DNA of 64,000 nt from Rhynchonema sp. JSB1_4. Its lineage: Eukaryota > Nematoda > Chromadorea > Monhysterida > Xyalidae. Under the pieces are notes generated by a model. The model did no database searches, was not told the origin of the DNA, and was given only the letters and a program-made list of their open reading frames with translations. The position numbers and the translations under genes are program-made. The stretch spans positions 1 to 64,000 of the forward strand of contig JASAMV010009140.1 in assembly GCA_030248065.1 (NCBI GenBank). The letters are read 5' to 3'. Positions 42,128 through 53,319 of this stretch are shown in pieces. Positions within the stretch are counted from its first letter, which is position 1, and every line of letters starts with the position of its first letter.

Positions 42128-45100
42128 ATGCTGCACCCGGACGGTCTCGCAATTGTGCTGCTCAACAACAATACTGCTTCACGCGATTTGGTCGTATCCT
42201 TGCGTGACGTGCGACGCGACGTGCGAATAGTGACCAACGCGTACCAAGTGTGTGTGCACGCGCGTGTGCTCGCTGCACACAGTGACACCTGGAAGGTATT
42301 GAAGATGTACCGGACGGAATTCTTTGGTAACGGCATCCCTCCACCAAGAAAATATCCTGAGGCTCTTCGACGTGAATTATACAGCAATGTGCTTTTTGAG
42401 TGCCTGTTTCAACTTGCTCTCCACAAAGGTTATCGTCAGTGCGAATGCACCAAATGACCACGTGAGGCACACGAGGTGGCTTTATGCTCGCGTAAAACAT
42501 CACTGCTTGCAACCACACGATCGGTCGTCAGATTGGGAGCATAGACAGCAAAAGTATTTTAGTCTGATTTCCCTCCAGCCATGCTACAAGTGACGTTTCA
42601 CGGCCTCATATTGATAAATTCAAGATATTACAATTTTTAGGAAAAATTATCAAAATTGCGAGCATGGGATCAAGGCAGCGAGACAAAACTGAACATGCGA
42701 TTCACTGATGACCTGATGTTGCGCGTGTTGATTTCGTTCATGTCAGTTTAATTGATCACAGTCCCGGCATCACGTAAGATTCATGAAACATCTTACGTTT
42801 TTCCACAAATTTCAGGTACAAGAGCAAAGCGACGCTATCGATATTTCACCTGCCAATGTTCTACGAAATTGTGAGCGAGCTGCAAATGTCGGCCTTGCAA
42901 CAGCAGCTGCACGAGACTTTGCCTGATTGGGCAGGTTTTCATGCGCCACACTTCACTTTTTGCTATTCAGATTCGGATCAAAATTTTCAAAAATCAAAAC
43001 TTACCATGCCAGGGAGGTTTATCCAAAATTCCAGAAATTTCCCATACCAGAGGGGGTGGGTTTCTGAAAAATGGCCACAGAAATCTTCTAAAATCGCCAA
43101 AAATGGTCCTGAAGTGCTTAAAACATGGTTTTCTTGCGGTGGCAAGCGATTTTTGACATTTATGCCAAAAATGGTCAATTTTAGTACTTCCCGGGGTCAG
43201 AATGTCATTTCTTAGGGGTGCTTGTTCCAAAATTGAAAACATTCCACGTGCAATACCCCCGCCAGATTTTCCATACCATACCAGGGGGTAACCCCTCCCC
43301 AACCTTCCCCCAACGACACCACTGCATCGGATCAGCTTTGGAGCTTCGGCCAGCAAGCTTATCGGCCGAATGCGCTTTCTTTCATCAATGCCCTTGTGAA
43401 AATCAATGCGCCATTGCCCGTTTCCACAGATATCGCCCACGCAAATGATCTGAGCACGATTGGCAACACAACACGCGCGTTGCCCGTGAATGTGCGTGCG
43501 CGCGTTGACAGCGTGTTGGTGAAACGATTACGAACAGTCAGACCGCAGGCCGCTCGGTATGTCTGAAAATGCAACATAAATATCCATCATTTATGAAAGC
43601 TGACATTATGTTAGGTCAAGCCTCATGGTGACACGACTAATGTTCGTTCCTGTTTGCATTTATCCCTCTGCACGTTTGGCCCTTTAAATGCACAAAATGA
43701 AACGTCATTATCACTATGCGTTGTAATCAGGAGGTCTTTTTGAACATCCAGTTTTTCACAGACAAAATTAAAAAAATAAAGCCAATTTTTTTGCAGTTAT
43801 TTCTCTGCCGATGCCTTGGCGCGAGTTCTAGCCGCCTGCAACCACACTGATGCCGAATCGAACACAAAACTGATGGAATGTCTGGCTGCATGGTCTGATG
43901 TGGCGGTGTATGATCTTATTAATTTTGACCAGCGTAAGGTACTTCAAAGGCAGCTATACATATTTTCCACGTATGTGTTAAATAACTTTTACACTGGTCG
44001 AAGTTAGTGGCGTCAAACAAATGTCGAAAATCTAACCAATAAGTTTCGACAAAAAAATAGTGCGATTAAGATTGATCCGATTAAATTACCTATTCTACTT
44101 GAATTCCATCCCCATTGAGGTGGATTTTGATTGTCACGAACTTATTTGTACATTTCATCCCTTTTTACGTCATATCGTGTATTTTGTCACACATGCGACA
44201 TTCGCGACAGGTGCGACACTCAACACAGCGACGTGTGTCGTGCGCATATCGACCGACTTCTGTCCCTGATTCCCCTCGACCCGATCAAATGCTCGGCCCC
44301 ACATCGTGACCTGTGCTACGAACTGGCCGTGAAACGTCACTGGACCGACGTGGTGTTCGCGCTGAGTCGAGTTGTCAGTGCACAGAAACAATCGGGAAGT
44401 CGATTGAAGAATACCGGCTATGGTTGCGATGTGTCGCCTCGGGTCCGGGGAAAGTTTAATTTTGGCGATTTAGACGCGGGAAAAGTTACACAAACCTCGT
44501 GAGAAATCAGCTCAGCAAAAACCGTGTTTGGTGTGACTGAACCAACATGCTGAGATTAGGCTTCAGTTGTGGGAGATTTTTCGTCACTCAGGATTGCTTC
44601 AAGTACACAATGTTACCCGGTCATTGTCATGGCGCTCGAAACGGGATCCTTCTCCCGAAACCGCAATCCAAAAAATGCAAATCTTCTCCCTACTCCCGAC
44701 CAGAGAGTCTCACCGAGTTTATTGTCTCAATATGAAAAGTTGCAACACCTGCCCTATGAAACAAGAAACCGCTAGTTATGTACATACCTTGTGCACAAAA
44801 ACACCAAAAAACACAAAACACGAGAAAAAAACCCCCACCACCCACCGCACCCGCGACCAACAAACCCACAAAAAAAAAAAAAACCCCAACCCGATCTACA
44901 TACCTTGTGGCTTCAGCAATAACGATCACCTTATTGTAGACCAACACCGCCGATAGCGAGCAACGCAGCAGCAGTCCAATCCGAGCCATGTCCGTTCACT
45001 CGAACATCGAACAGACGACCAGCAGTCATAGTGTGCATCTCGCTCATCAACAAACGTCCAAACATTTCAGGTGCATTATTGTATTCCGGATTTACCTTTG

Positions 45101-45314
45101 TGCAAAAGAATGTTAATTACTCTGATATTATTGCTGATCTATCCAGATCATGACACTTATTTATTAATCTAAAATAATTTTCAGTGATTTTGATTTGAGC
45201 CTGGCGCGAAACGACGACAACCACGACCGGAGTGACGAAATGGACTTATCCGAGGGCGACAGTGAACATGAAACATCATCGAAGCCGCCTGATAATCAGG
45301 GACACTGCACGTGA
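42128..45314 (+). CDS. BTB/BACK-like domain protein, seven exons
   Basis: Exons 42128-42295, 42641-42741, 42816-42934, 43430-43556, 43797-43892, 44211-44453, 45185-45314 give a 327-residue frame with all phases consistent. Residues 15-50 read as the first half of a BTB fold, with DVRIVTNAYQVCVHARVLAA resembling the family's DVxLxVxxxxFxAHRxVLAA. NMRFTDDLMLRVLISFMYKS matches the VTLPDVSPEAFxxLLxYIYTG strand-helix. The segment around LLSLIPLDPIKCSAPHRDLC suits a BACK helix. The C-terminus is acidic and hydrophilic (DFDLSLARNDDNHD to GHCT). BTB proteins dimerise and many are Cullin-3 adaptors; no Kelch repeat is seen. An upstream acceptor at 42092 could add a 5' exon. The last join (donor 44453, GTTTAA) is the weakest. 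An AATAAA lies at about 45475. It ends about 377 bp from the end of the convergent Costars gene. Confidence 0.72.
43915..44010. repeat. MITE-like palindrome, family B
   Basis: Arms TTAATTTTGACCAGCGTAAG and TTTACACTGGTCGAAGTTAG. It begins about 23 nt after the donor of exon 5 of the plus-strand BTB gene. Confidence 0.75.
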
Positions 45315-45690
45315 ATTGCGTAAAGGTGAAAAAGAATTATGATATGAAGGTCGTAATCAATTGTTGAAAAACAAATGTGTATGGATACGTCGCATTCTTC
45401 TCGTTTTGTGCTCAATATCACAACAGCTGCACATAAAAAACGACATATTTTCTGTTTGTGTTTTTTATGGCAAAAATAAAAAAGTATTGAATACACAGGT
45501 AATAGCTTCGCACCGGGCTTTGATCTACACACATTAGAATGTTCACCAAGGCGCATAACATGCACACAAAACATAAAAATATCTGCAATATCGAATTAGT
45601 GTAACAGACGCAATTCAAAAAAAAGTCACGTGACCAAGTATTGATCAAAGTTTGCAACATGACCCAAGATCACCGAGTATGGTTGCTTTA

Positions 45691-48379
45691 TCACTTGCCC
45701 ATTTTTATACAATGTTGCGGATCACCACTTTCCGCCATTCGCTGTCGTATTTCGCTCAACGGCAACAGCAGCGTAATCACCACGTCATCGTCTTGGCGTT
45801 GGAACAACATCTCGCCCTCAAAGTGCACCAGACCGTACTTGCGTGCCCGCAACAGCATGCCCACGACCTGAGTACATAATTGTGGTGCTTAGTTCTGGTG
45901 ATGAACCAAATTTTCGACCAGCATGCATCAGGCCTTGGGATTCGGAGGCCCGACCGCACTTTAGTTTTGATGTGAGGATATTTTTGGCATTTTTTTGGAA
46001 TTCCCAAAGTTGCGGATCTTGAGGACTTTTGTGCGGACAGTATTTCAACAAGTCACCAAAACTGTATGGTTTGTTCGAGTTCGGACACGTCCCATCACCT
46101 TGAGTTGCCACTGTACCTACATAACCCATGACGTGCTCAGCCGTGTCACGTAAAACTGCGACAGAATAATATTCTTCGAGAAATTCTTCAATGTGACTAC
46201 AGATTTTGTTAAAACGAACACGATCAGTGTAAAATAATAGAATCAAACTGAAGAACGGACAGTCTGCTGACACAGAACTGCGACAGTCTACATACATACA
46301 CACGCACACACAGAGGAGGAAGAGGTGAACCATGCGCAAGCAGAATAACTGAATGAAAACAAAGTCTGGAAGCGTAACAGTTTCTCGAATCAGCTGCTGA
46401 AAGCTGCAAACTGCCTGTGACTGTGGGTATGACATGAAACCCCGGGGATGGGAAGGGTCCGGTTTTTATTTCTAACGCCTTCGACTGCGATTGAACGGTA
46501 CCGATCGCTAAGCTTGACTTGCCTGAGGCCCATTATAACTGGTGATCAGATCCGACCGAATCCATCTTGGTCACGTTAGACGTTTTCAAAAACACATTTT
46601 GCTGATGTCGCTCATTCGGCCAGTTTAACAAAATTGGCTTTTTTACTTGTCTGGGAATAACACTATTACGCTGGTCGAAATTGCTGGCGTCAGTGAAACC
46701 ATTATCCAAAAAGTCACGTGACCAAGACTATTACTGCAATCCGATCGCCAAGTTTTACCACAAATAATGTATGCAGTAGTAATTCTGTCGCAGTTTTGCA
46801 TCACAACAGCAGCCGCCGTTTAAGCACCTTATTTGATATGCCCGTGTAAAGTGCGAAAATGCGTCCGAAAGTGCACTCGTAGAGGCCGGTGTCACCGATT
46901 GGTGTGCCACAAATGGTCACGCACTCACAAACGTCAAACACCTCTTTTGCTATGTGATTGCCTAGAAGAAAATTAGAGAATAAATGATGCGTGAAACATC
47001 AGCTGAACTGCATCAAGTGATGTTATGCTCGTGTGAAACATCACAGGTCGGGTTGATGTATGTAAGTATGAGCTTTTTGCTGTACGCGAACGCTGCAAGC
47101 GCGTAGGAGGCGTAGGTTGTCAACTCCTGGTTCGTGATAGAACGGATATACTAATTTTGACCAGCGTAAACGCTGTTCTCTTGATGAACAAATTTTACGC
47201 TGGTCACGAGACCCGTATCACAAACCACACGACCAAAACAAAAACTGATGTACTCCGTCTCCGTCCGCATCCATCAAAACTTGATACGGATCGATTAGTC
47301 ACAAGGATCGACCACTGTATTGAAACATCACTCAATGCAGTCCGCGTTGGACTCCCTCTTACTTTATCGCTGTACGTGGCGTATATTTCGAACAGCGGAC
47401 CGAATTTTATTTCATGCAAGCCTGTTTTCGGGTTTGGCTGCGAGAATCTGTGGATCATTTCGCACAGAAATTGCACCTCGCGAGCCACGTAGTTGCCTGG
47501 AAGTCGGTTTCGTTAAACCATTGTGGATACGGGGTGTTAAAAAGCCGTGCAGAAATGTAGTATAGAGCCGATCTTAGACCTGTGGCAAACTTTGTTTTGC
47601 AAATCCTGCGGTTTAGGCAACTTCTTTCGTCACACTATAATTTGCTGACCGGATGAAACGGGATCGACGTTTGTTGCAAACACATTTTACACTGGTCAAA
47701 GCCAAAATATTTTGTGAATGACAAAATGCAATGCAAGGAAGGCCATCGATTTAGGCACGGATTCGATCCACCACCAAGATATTGATAATGCTCCATTATC
47801 GCAAATGCACATCGCCAGCTCTCATCATATGAACTCAGCCCCAATGCAGGGCTGCTTGAGTTAATGACCAGAGTTGTGGATTTGCGTCGACGTCAAATCA
47901 ATTAGCCTGACTTCGGTGACAATTTTGCATATTTGAATTAAGTGATCTCCCGTGCCAACCTGCTTTGATGCCGCGCCTTTCGGTCTTCGATCCCGCCTCT
48001 GGTCGGCCGTAGCGCGCGTCATCTTTGCTGAAATTCAAATCGGTTGTCTGAAGAGGACAATATAAACTGCACTTTCTTAGGATAAAATGACTTTTGAAAC
48101 ATCCCAACAAGAAAGTCTCTTTTTACCAAGTGCGATTCAGCATATTTTCGGGCGTGAAAATACTTAAATAGTACATCTGGGTGTGGCAGTTAGAAACAAT
48201 TTCACACAAAGAGGATTACTATGTACATATAACGAGGCGATCTAGATCCCTACACAAGGGATGACTGTATACCTGTACTGTGGCTGTTGATATTCGTCGG
48301 AAAATGGATTTCGCTGCAGTTTGCTCTCGGTCTCCTTTGCTTTCTGGTTGTACGCAGCGATTGTGGCCTTTAGCGACAT
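45691..48379 (-). CDS. ABRA/Costars-domain actin regulator with mutually exclusive exons
   Basis: Exons: 48273-48379 (start), 47960-48027, then either 47363-47496 or 46828-46961, then 45691-45867 (stop). Each isoform has 161 residues. The family (actin-binding Rho-activating protein, STARS, and ABRACL) binds actin and links it to Rho/MRTF signalling. Family marks: KLQRNPFSDEY near residue 25, matching the KQKLNPFSDEFD motif; YGRPEAGSKTERRG, matching the linker before the Costars domain; and in the last exon VVGMLLRARKYGLVHFEGEM and RQDDDVVITLL, the signature second half of the Costars winged-helix fold. The start is the ATG at 48379, directly preceded by GAAACATCAC. The gene ends close to the convergent BTB gene. 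Family assignment is secure; which isoform is used where is unknown. Confidence 0.88.
46828..46961 (-). CDS. Costars alternative exon 3b
   Basis: Also 134 nt with the same entry and exit phases as 3a. It encodes NHIAKEVFDVCECVTICGTP followed by IGDTGLYECTFGRIFALYTG and ISNK, which aligns to 3a without gaps at about one third identity (shared N, A, EV, C, TGL, FG, F, Y, S, K). Ends are TTCTTCTAG / GTGCTT. A copy of the 11-mer TGATGTTTCAC lies 30 nt upstream of its acceptor. Confidence 0.85.
47148..47215. repeat. MITE-like palindrome, family B
   Basis: Arms CTAATTTTGACCAGCGTAAA and TTTTACGCTGGTCACGAGAC, between the two alternative Costars exons. Confidence 0.75.
47363..47496 (-). CDS. Costars alternative exon 3a
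   Basis: 134 nt, entering in phase 1 and leaving in phase 0. It encodes NYVAREVQFLCEMIHRFSQP followed by NPKTGLHEIKFGPLFEIYAT and YSDK, the first half of the Costars domain. Ends are TTCCAG / GTAAGAG. Because 134 is not a multiple of three, including both 3a and 3b, or neither, shifts the frame of the last exon. Confidence 0.85.
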
Positions 48380-48720
48380 GTGATGTTTCAAACAGGAATG
48401 GTACGAGCACAAGTGCAGTTAAATTTTATATAACATTATCAACATCATCACGTGATGTTCTAGCTGAAAATTGGTCCGAAGCTATAATCAGAAGAATATT
48501 GTGCAAGTTTCATCAAACGAAGAAGCTCATAAAATGCGCGTAAAAGACCCATCGACACGGTAAGTCATAGTCATAGGTGTGGGTTATGCCTTTCTTGGAT
48601 GACCAAGCTCCAAAGAGATGTTTCCAAAGTTCACAGATTTTTGCAAAAACACAGAAGACCAGCCAGGTATGGAGCGCGCTCCTGTCGTTTCACCGACTTT
48701 GAAGCAACAGCAAAAAAACG

Positions 48721-48933
48721 TTGTGCGAGCGAGCGCTCAAAGTTGAGTCGGACCAGCCTTCAAAAGTTCCAGAAAAGTCAGAGTGGCCTTGTGCACAAAC
48801 GCGTGCCTGGGCTTGGCTGACAATGGCTGACGCACACGCAGCTGTGCCTGCCAAACTTTACAACACATACATCACTCGCACGCTGTCAAGGGCCTTTCAT
48901 ATCCTGGGTACCAAAAACCCCACCACAGGTAAG
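48721..48933 (+). CDS. Unassigned open stretch with CACAG/GTAAGA donor
   Basis: Plus-strand frame reading SEWPCAQTRAWAWLTMADAH then AAVPAKLYNTYITRTLSRAF, ending at a consensus donor. A second frame is also open across part of it. No partner exon or family recognised. Confidence 0.2.
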
Positions 48934-49441
48934 ATATGCATGTATGTAACATGTACGTACATGTCGTATGATTTGTGCCAACACGTGCTCTTTCACAAAC
49001 ACAACCAAACTTTTCTGCCCGCGGCGGCAGCGTTTTGTGCGTGGGCTGCTGTGCTTTTCCTGCTGAATACGCTGTCCCATCAGAGACTTTTTAGGAAGGT
49101 GTGGTGTTGCAGATTTCACACCACGACGGAGTATACCGGAAAACTGACAGAGTATCCGATAGGCATATACTTAGCGTCCAGTATATAGCCATCGTGACTC
49201 AGTGTCGTTCTCGCTCACTTTTTATCATTCGGCGGGGATATAAATGCACCCTAGGTAAAAAATGCACTCCATGAAAGCAGCATAATGGATTTGATGTACA
49301 ATATGCACTTTGACGCATAACCGTTGAGCAAAGGTGCGCAAAACACATTGATTTTGATGTTTCAACTCATTAAAGTACTGTTTGGGACGTCATAAAATGG
49401 AGGTAGATAAATCGCATCGGATATGAGCCACTGTGATATAA

Positions 49442-52400
49442 TTATTCATCATCCAATTGAATTGCACCGATCGATCTCTCAACCAATTCCAGCCCCGTAA
49501 TCTCGATCGTCTTGTCTATTGTTTGTCCATTGTCCGTATTCTCACAACGAATCGACTGTTTGACTGACATTGTGCACCGCGGATCAGCCTGATAGGCCAA
49601 GGCAGCCATCAACGTTTCATCCGCTACAACACCCAGCGGTCGTAATTCATGCATGAGAACGTGTGTTGGAAGTTGGTGCTGGAAAATTGTGTGAATATTC
49701 ATACATTTAAAAAGTGAACCATCAAATTCATACAATAAAGTTTAAAAAAATTGGTCCAAGCTCTGCAAGTGACCAACCAACTGAATGTGTTCCACCAATG
49801 GGCTCATCACTTCGCGTAGGGCAGCACTCGGAGATTTCGATGGTTTGGTGTACAAACTATGCATGCACCATCTGCAAAACCAACGGGAGTGAAATAAAAG
49901 TTGGTGTTCGGTCAGTTTGGTGTCCCGTTTTGCCTTGGCCACGGGACTGCTTGCACAATGGATATTTCGAGGTTTACTGATGCCACTGCGTATCAGCTCA
50001 AACGTGGTTCCCAGACTTGAAACAAACAACGTTAAAGCTGGTCGAAATTAGTGACATCAGTAAACCTCGAAATATCGCTTCTACAACATCACGTTGCCGA
50101 GGCAAGACCGGAAAGCCAAGTTTAATTTCGCCCTTGGTTTTTGCTGCTAAACCAGGAGAATGCCGATGGAATAAGCTATGCTGCGACGATTCAGGCGAAC
50201 TAGCATATTGACCTTCAACTCACCTTGTTACGGACTGTTTGGAGTGAAAAAATGTCGACAGCAGCATGTGAAGAAGAGGCCAATAGACGCTTGCCTGTGT
50301 GCACGTCGTCTATATTCTTTTTTCACACCGTTTTCGTGCCCGAAAACTCGAGAATGCACCACAGAAAAATTAAGCCAACAAATGCTAGCAAGACGATGTG
50401 CATTAGAATCACTTTCAAAGACATGGGCATTTTCATGTTTTTCTAACAGGATTTGCACATTGCCTGCGGGCGTTTGCATTCACCTGGCACCGGAGGTGCA
50501 AAAACTCAAATAAAAATAAAAATATAAGGGCACGATAGACGCACCTTTTGGCAGCCTGCCATTTTTGCAGTTCGGTGGCACAAAGCTGATCTCGAGCGAA
50601 CAACAGTGCGATCATCTGTGGGGACAAGCACAGAAATGCGCTCGATTCGAACACGGCACTCGCCTGCCGGTCGACTAAGTCAAGCACCTGCGAAAGACTT
50701 GCTTGAATCAGGGACGGATCATGATGCTAACGAAAATTAGTCTGCCCTCCTTATCGGCACATGATCAAATTTTCCACAGAACACAATACACAAACGCCAC
50801 AAACAAACTTTACCTGAGCAAAGTTCAAAACAACAACGTCTTTGGGGACCAAAATGTTGAAGAAGTCTGCGTGTGTGCATGGTTTTCTGTTTCACCAAAA
50901 AAATGGTTAAAGAGAACATGTGCCGCCAAATATCAACTAAAAACTGGTATGGGCATATGCAACCTTTTGCAAATACATTTTCGTCGCTTTGTAGTGAATA
51001 TATCGCTCGGCCGTGCTGAGCAGGATACAAACGTGCTCAAGTGTGATGAAACATTGCGATGCGAGTGCACAGGCCTGGTGCAAATCCGGTAGGTTGTATT
51101 GATCGGAGGCGTTTAGCAGCCCTGAAGAATTTAAAGAAAAACAGTTGCACGAACGGAGATGTTTTTAGAGCGTACATAACACAAACAGCTCGCGGCTGTC
51201 CTTGGATTTCCACGTTTCCACCGTCTCGTGTATGCGCACTGACGATGTCCTTGTGCACCGCACGACTGCAGAAACAGATGGAAACGGGCAACCAAAAAGG
51301 AAAGACCAAGGATCGGGCTTGATCGGAGTCCCAACGTGATCACGCGTTCAGTTTATATATATGAATCTTAGCTTGTCTGGTGATTGTTTCATCACAGTTC
51401 GTAACTTTGCAGACACAAATGAAAGTTTTTTACGCTGGTCAAATTTACACTCTGTTCTGAGCAACTGCGATTCCAACAGACGATTAAACCCACCAATAAT
51501 AGTTGATGCATCAAATCCTGTCTGTCCAGTTTGAACGTAGCGCACAATTGCGTGCATTACATCAGCATCAAACTCTGGTACGGTCACAATACGATGATGC
51601 GGTTGGATATCGGTGAGGTTCGGTTTATTGGTGTTGCCGTTGTTGTTGGTTCGCGTTGATTTGTGCGCACTGGTCATGTTACATTTCGAGCTGCACGCTG
51701 CTGCCCCATTACGAGATGAGAACAGCAGCTTGTGGAAGGCGCTGAAATGAATCCACAGTCCACCCGCTTTATAGTGATAAGATCTGGGTCATATTCGGTA
51801 ACTTTGATATCACAGCACTTTCGGTCTGCAACTTTGATATCACAGCTTACGAGGTTTGGGAGCGTTATCAGCCGTAAGGCCGATTTCATTTGTGCTGCCA
51901 AAGTGCTTGTCGCGTCCTTCCTCCACAGAGGTTTTGAAAAGAATCAGATCATTGCAAAACTGTTACAGTTTTTTGAAAATCATGAGGAAATTAGGCTAAA
52001 ATATGATGTCAAAAACAAGATTGCAGTGGTATTTCTAGTGCTACAAATAGCACAATTTTCAGACTGATTCTGCCATTTGAGCAAATGAAACGTCGCTTTT
52101 TGTCAAACTGATAAATTCGAATCATCCTGGATCGATTATTTTTCGTCAATTTTGAAACGAGACAAAAATAAATAGAAGATCATATCTGGTAATTGTAATA
52201 GGTACTTTATTTATTTCAGTTGCAACATTTATTTCTTGGTAGCACGGTTGTTGAGAAGTCATCGCCTCTGACGATGGTCCCGCCCGACTCAGCAATCGGA
52301 CACAGTCTGTCAGGCAAAAATGGGACCGAAACAGACCGTGTCCCTCCTATTAATTTAAGTTTGCTTTATTCAGATTCACCGGACGATATCAAAAGCAAAA

Positions 52401-53311
52401 ATGAAGCCGCCTCAACGTCAGCGTACCGGACAAGGTTCTACATCATCAAATGCCTCTGCTAAACAGGTTCATATTGCTTTTCAGTGAAAGATACTTTGCT
52501 ATAAACGAAGAAAAGGTGCATTAAATGACAACAGTTGTACAGCATGCAGCTTGTGTCCGTGGGGTGCCATGATGCGAAGGCGATGCTTATACATATTATT
52601 TCTCGCGTTCACTTGGGACTCATGTATTATTGCATGATTCGACGACAGTACTATTAGCCTGATTCAGCGCTGTGCCTGATCCCTGTTCCGTATGCCCGAT
52701 CACATGATGACCGCTAACAAACACAAAAAAATAATCAGGCAACGAAGATCAAAAGCGTCTCCGGACCCATCTGTGCTCTGTACTAACGACTTTTGTGCAC
52801 TCGCACAAAGCAGTGATTTTTTATGCGAGCATAAAACCAGTGTGTGTTTTTGGGGTCGCGTGGCTATCTGGTGTACTGACGATGACCTGGTGCACCGCCC
52901 GTCTGTGAAAACGGGTCGAAACGGGCAATCGAAAGTATACTGCATCACAATTCACATTATTGCAGAGGCGGAACAGTATTCTTTTCAGTTTGCCATTCAA
53001 CAAAATCAGAATTACAGGTTGAATACCACACCTCTCTTCGACACTCATGAAACATCAACTTACCGACTCCTGACCGCGAGCAGCGCCCGTACGGCATAGA
53101 CCGGCTGTTTGTCGGGTCCCGCCAGTATGACAACATCACAGAGTTCAGGCATCGACATCAGATACGTCAGATCGTGAGCGAGCGTGGTCACATTTCGGTA
53201 CCCAAGTTGATCCGTTGCGTCGATAATAGTGTCGGAAGTCGAGCATTGTGACTCAACGTCATTGTCACTTTGAGTGTCGTTCATTAGACCGCTGTCAGGG
53301 CTTGCAGACAT
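49442..53311 (-). CDS. BTB/BACK-domain protein, six exons
   Basis: Exons 53064-53311, 51494-51741, 50964-51121, 50545-50687, 49778-49871, 49442-49678 join in phase into 375 residues. After an acidic Ser/Thr/Asp-rich N-terminus, LAHDLTYLMSMPELCDVVIL and VYAVRALLAVRSRAFHKLLF form the start of a BTB domain. A Ser/Asn linker is followed by RIVTVPEFDADVMHAIVRYV and QTGQTGFDAST, then LLNASDQYNLPDLHQACALA. BACK follows: VLDLVDRQASAVFESSAFLC, LSPQMIALLFARDQL and VLMHELRPLGVVADETLMAA. No Kelch or zinc-finger region follows. The layout (short BTB-BACK protein) resembles BTBD19-like proteins, but I would not name it. The first intron starts GTAAGTTGATGTTTCATG, carrying the recurrent motif. Confidence 0.88.
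49968..50075. repeat. MITE-like palindrome, family B with longer arms
   Basis: Outer arms CGAGGTTTACTGATGCCA and TGACATCAGTAAACCTCGAA, inner AAGCTGGTCGAAATTAGTG. A longer version of family B inside the minus BTB gene. Confidence 0.75.
52220..52462 (+). CDS. Unassigned open stretch behind TTTATTTCAG
   Basis: An 80-codon open stretch on the plus strand follows a good acceptor-like site in the second intron-sized gap of the minus BTB gene. Its translation is Ser/Asp/Thr-rich and hydrophilic (LSLLYSDSPDDIKSKNEAAS). There is no partner exon and no family match, so this is weak. Confidence 0.2.
   Translation: MQHLFLGSTVVEKSSPLTMVPPDSAIGHSLSGKNGTETDRVPPINLSLLYSDSPDDIKSKNEAASTSAYRTRFYIIKCLC
52577..52661. 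repeat. MITE-like element, family E (copy 4, partial)
   Basis: TATTATTTCTCGCGTTCACT and TGTATTATTGCATGATTCGA, ending at GTACTATTAGCC. The left arm is reduced. Confidence 0.7.
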
Positions 53312-53319
53312 GATGCAAG

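Noticed and set aside
42128..42240. MLHPDGLAIVLLNNNTASRD resembles a glucosylceramidase C-terminal motif (LMHPDGSAVVVVLN).
   Set aside because: The following residues and all downstream exons fit a BTB protein, no other glucosidase exon exists nearby, and the similarity is short.
44904..44989. Minus-strand ATG with signal-peptide-like MARIGLLLRCSLSAVLVYNK and a good donor at 44904.
   Set aside because: No partner exon could be found, and the donor context CACAAGGTATGTA recurs at about 44780, so it looks like repeat sequence.
45818..46435. 205-codon minus-strand open frame.
   Set aside because: It begins well inside the intron before the last Costars exon and overlaps that exon in the wrong frame. 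Only a short stretch is reported, as a possible decayed Costars exon.
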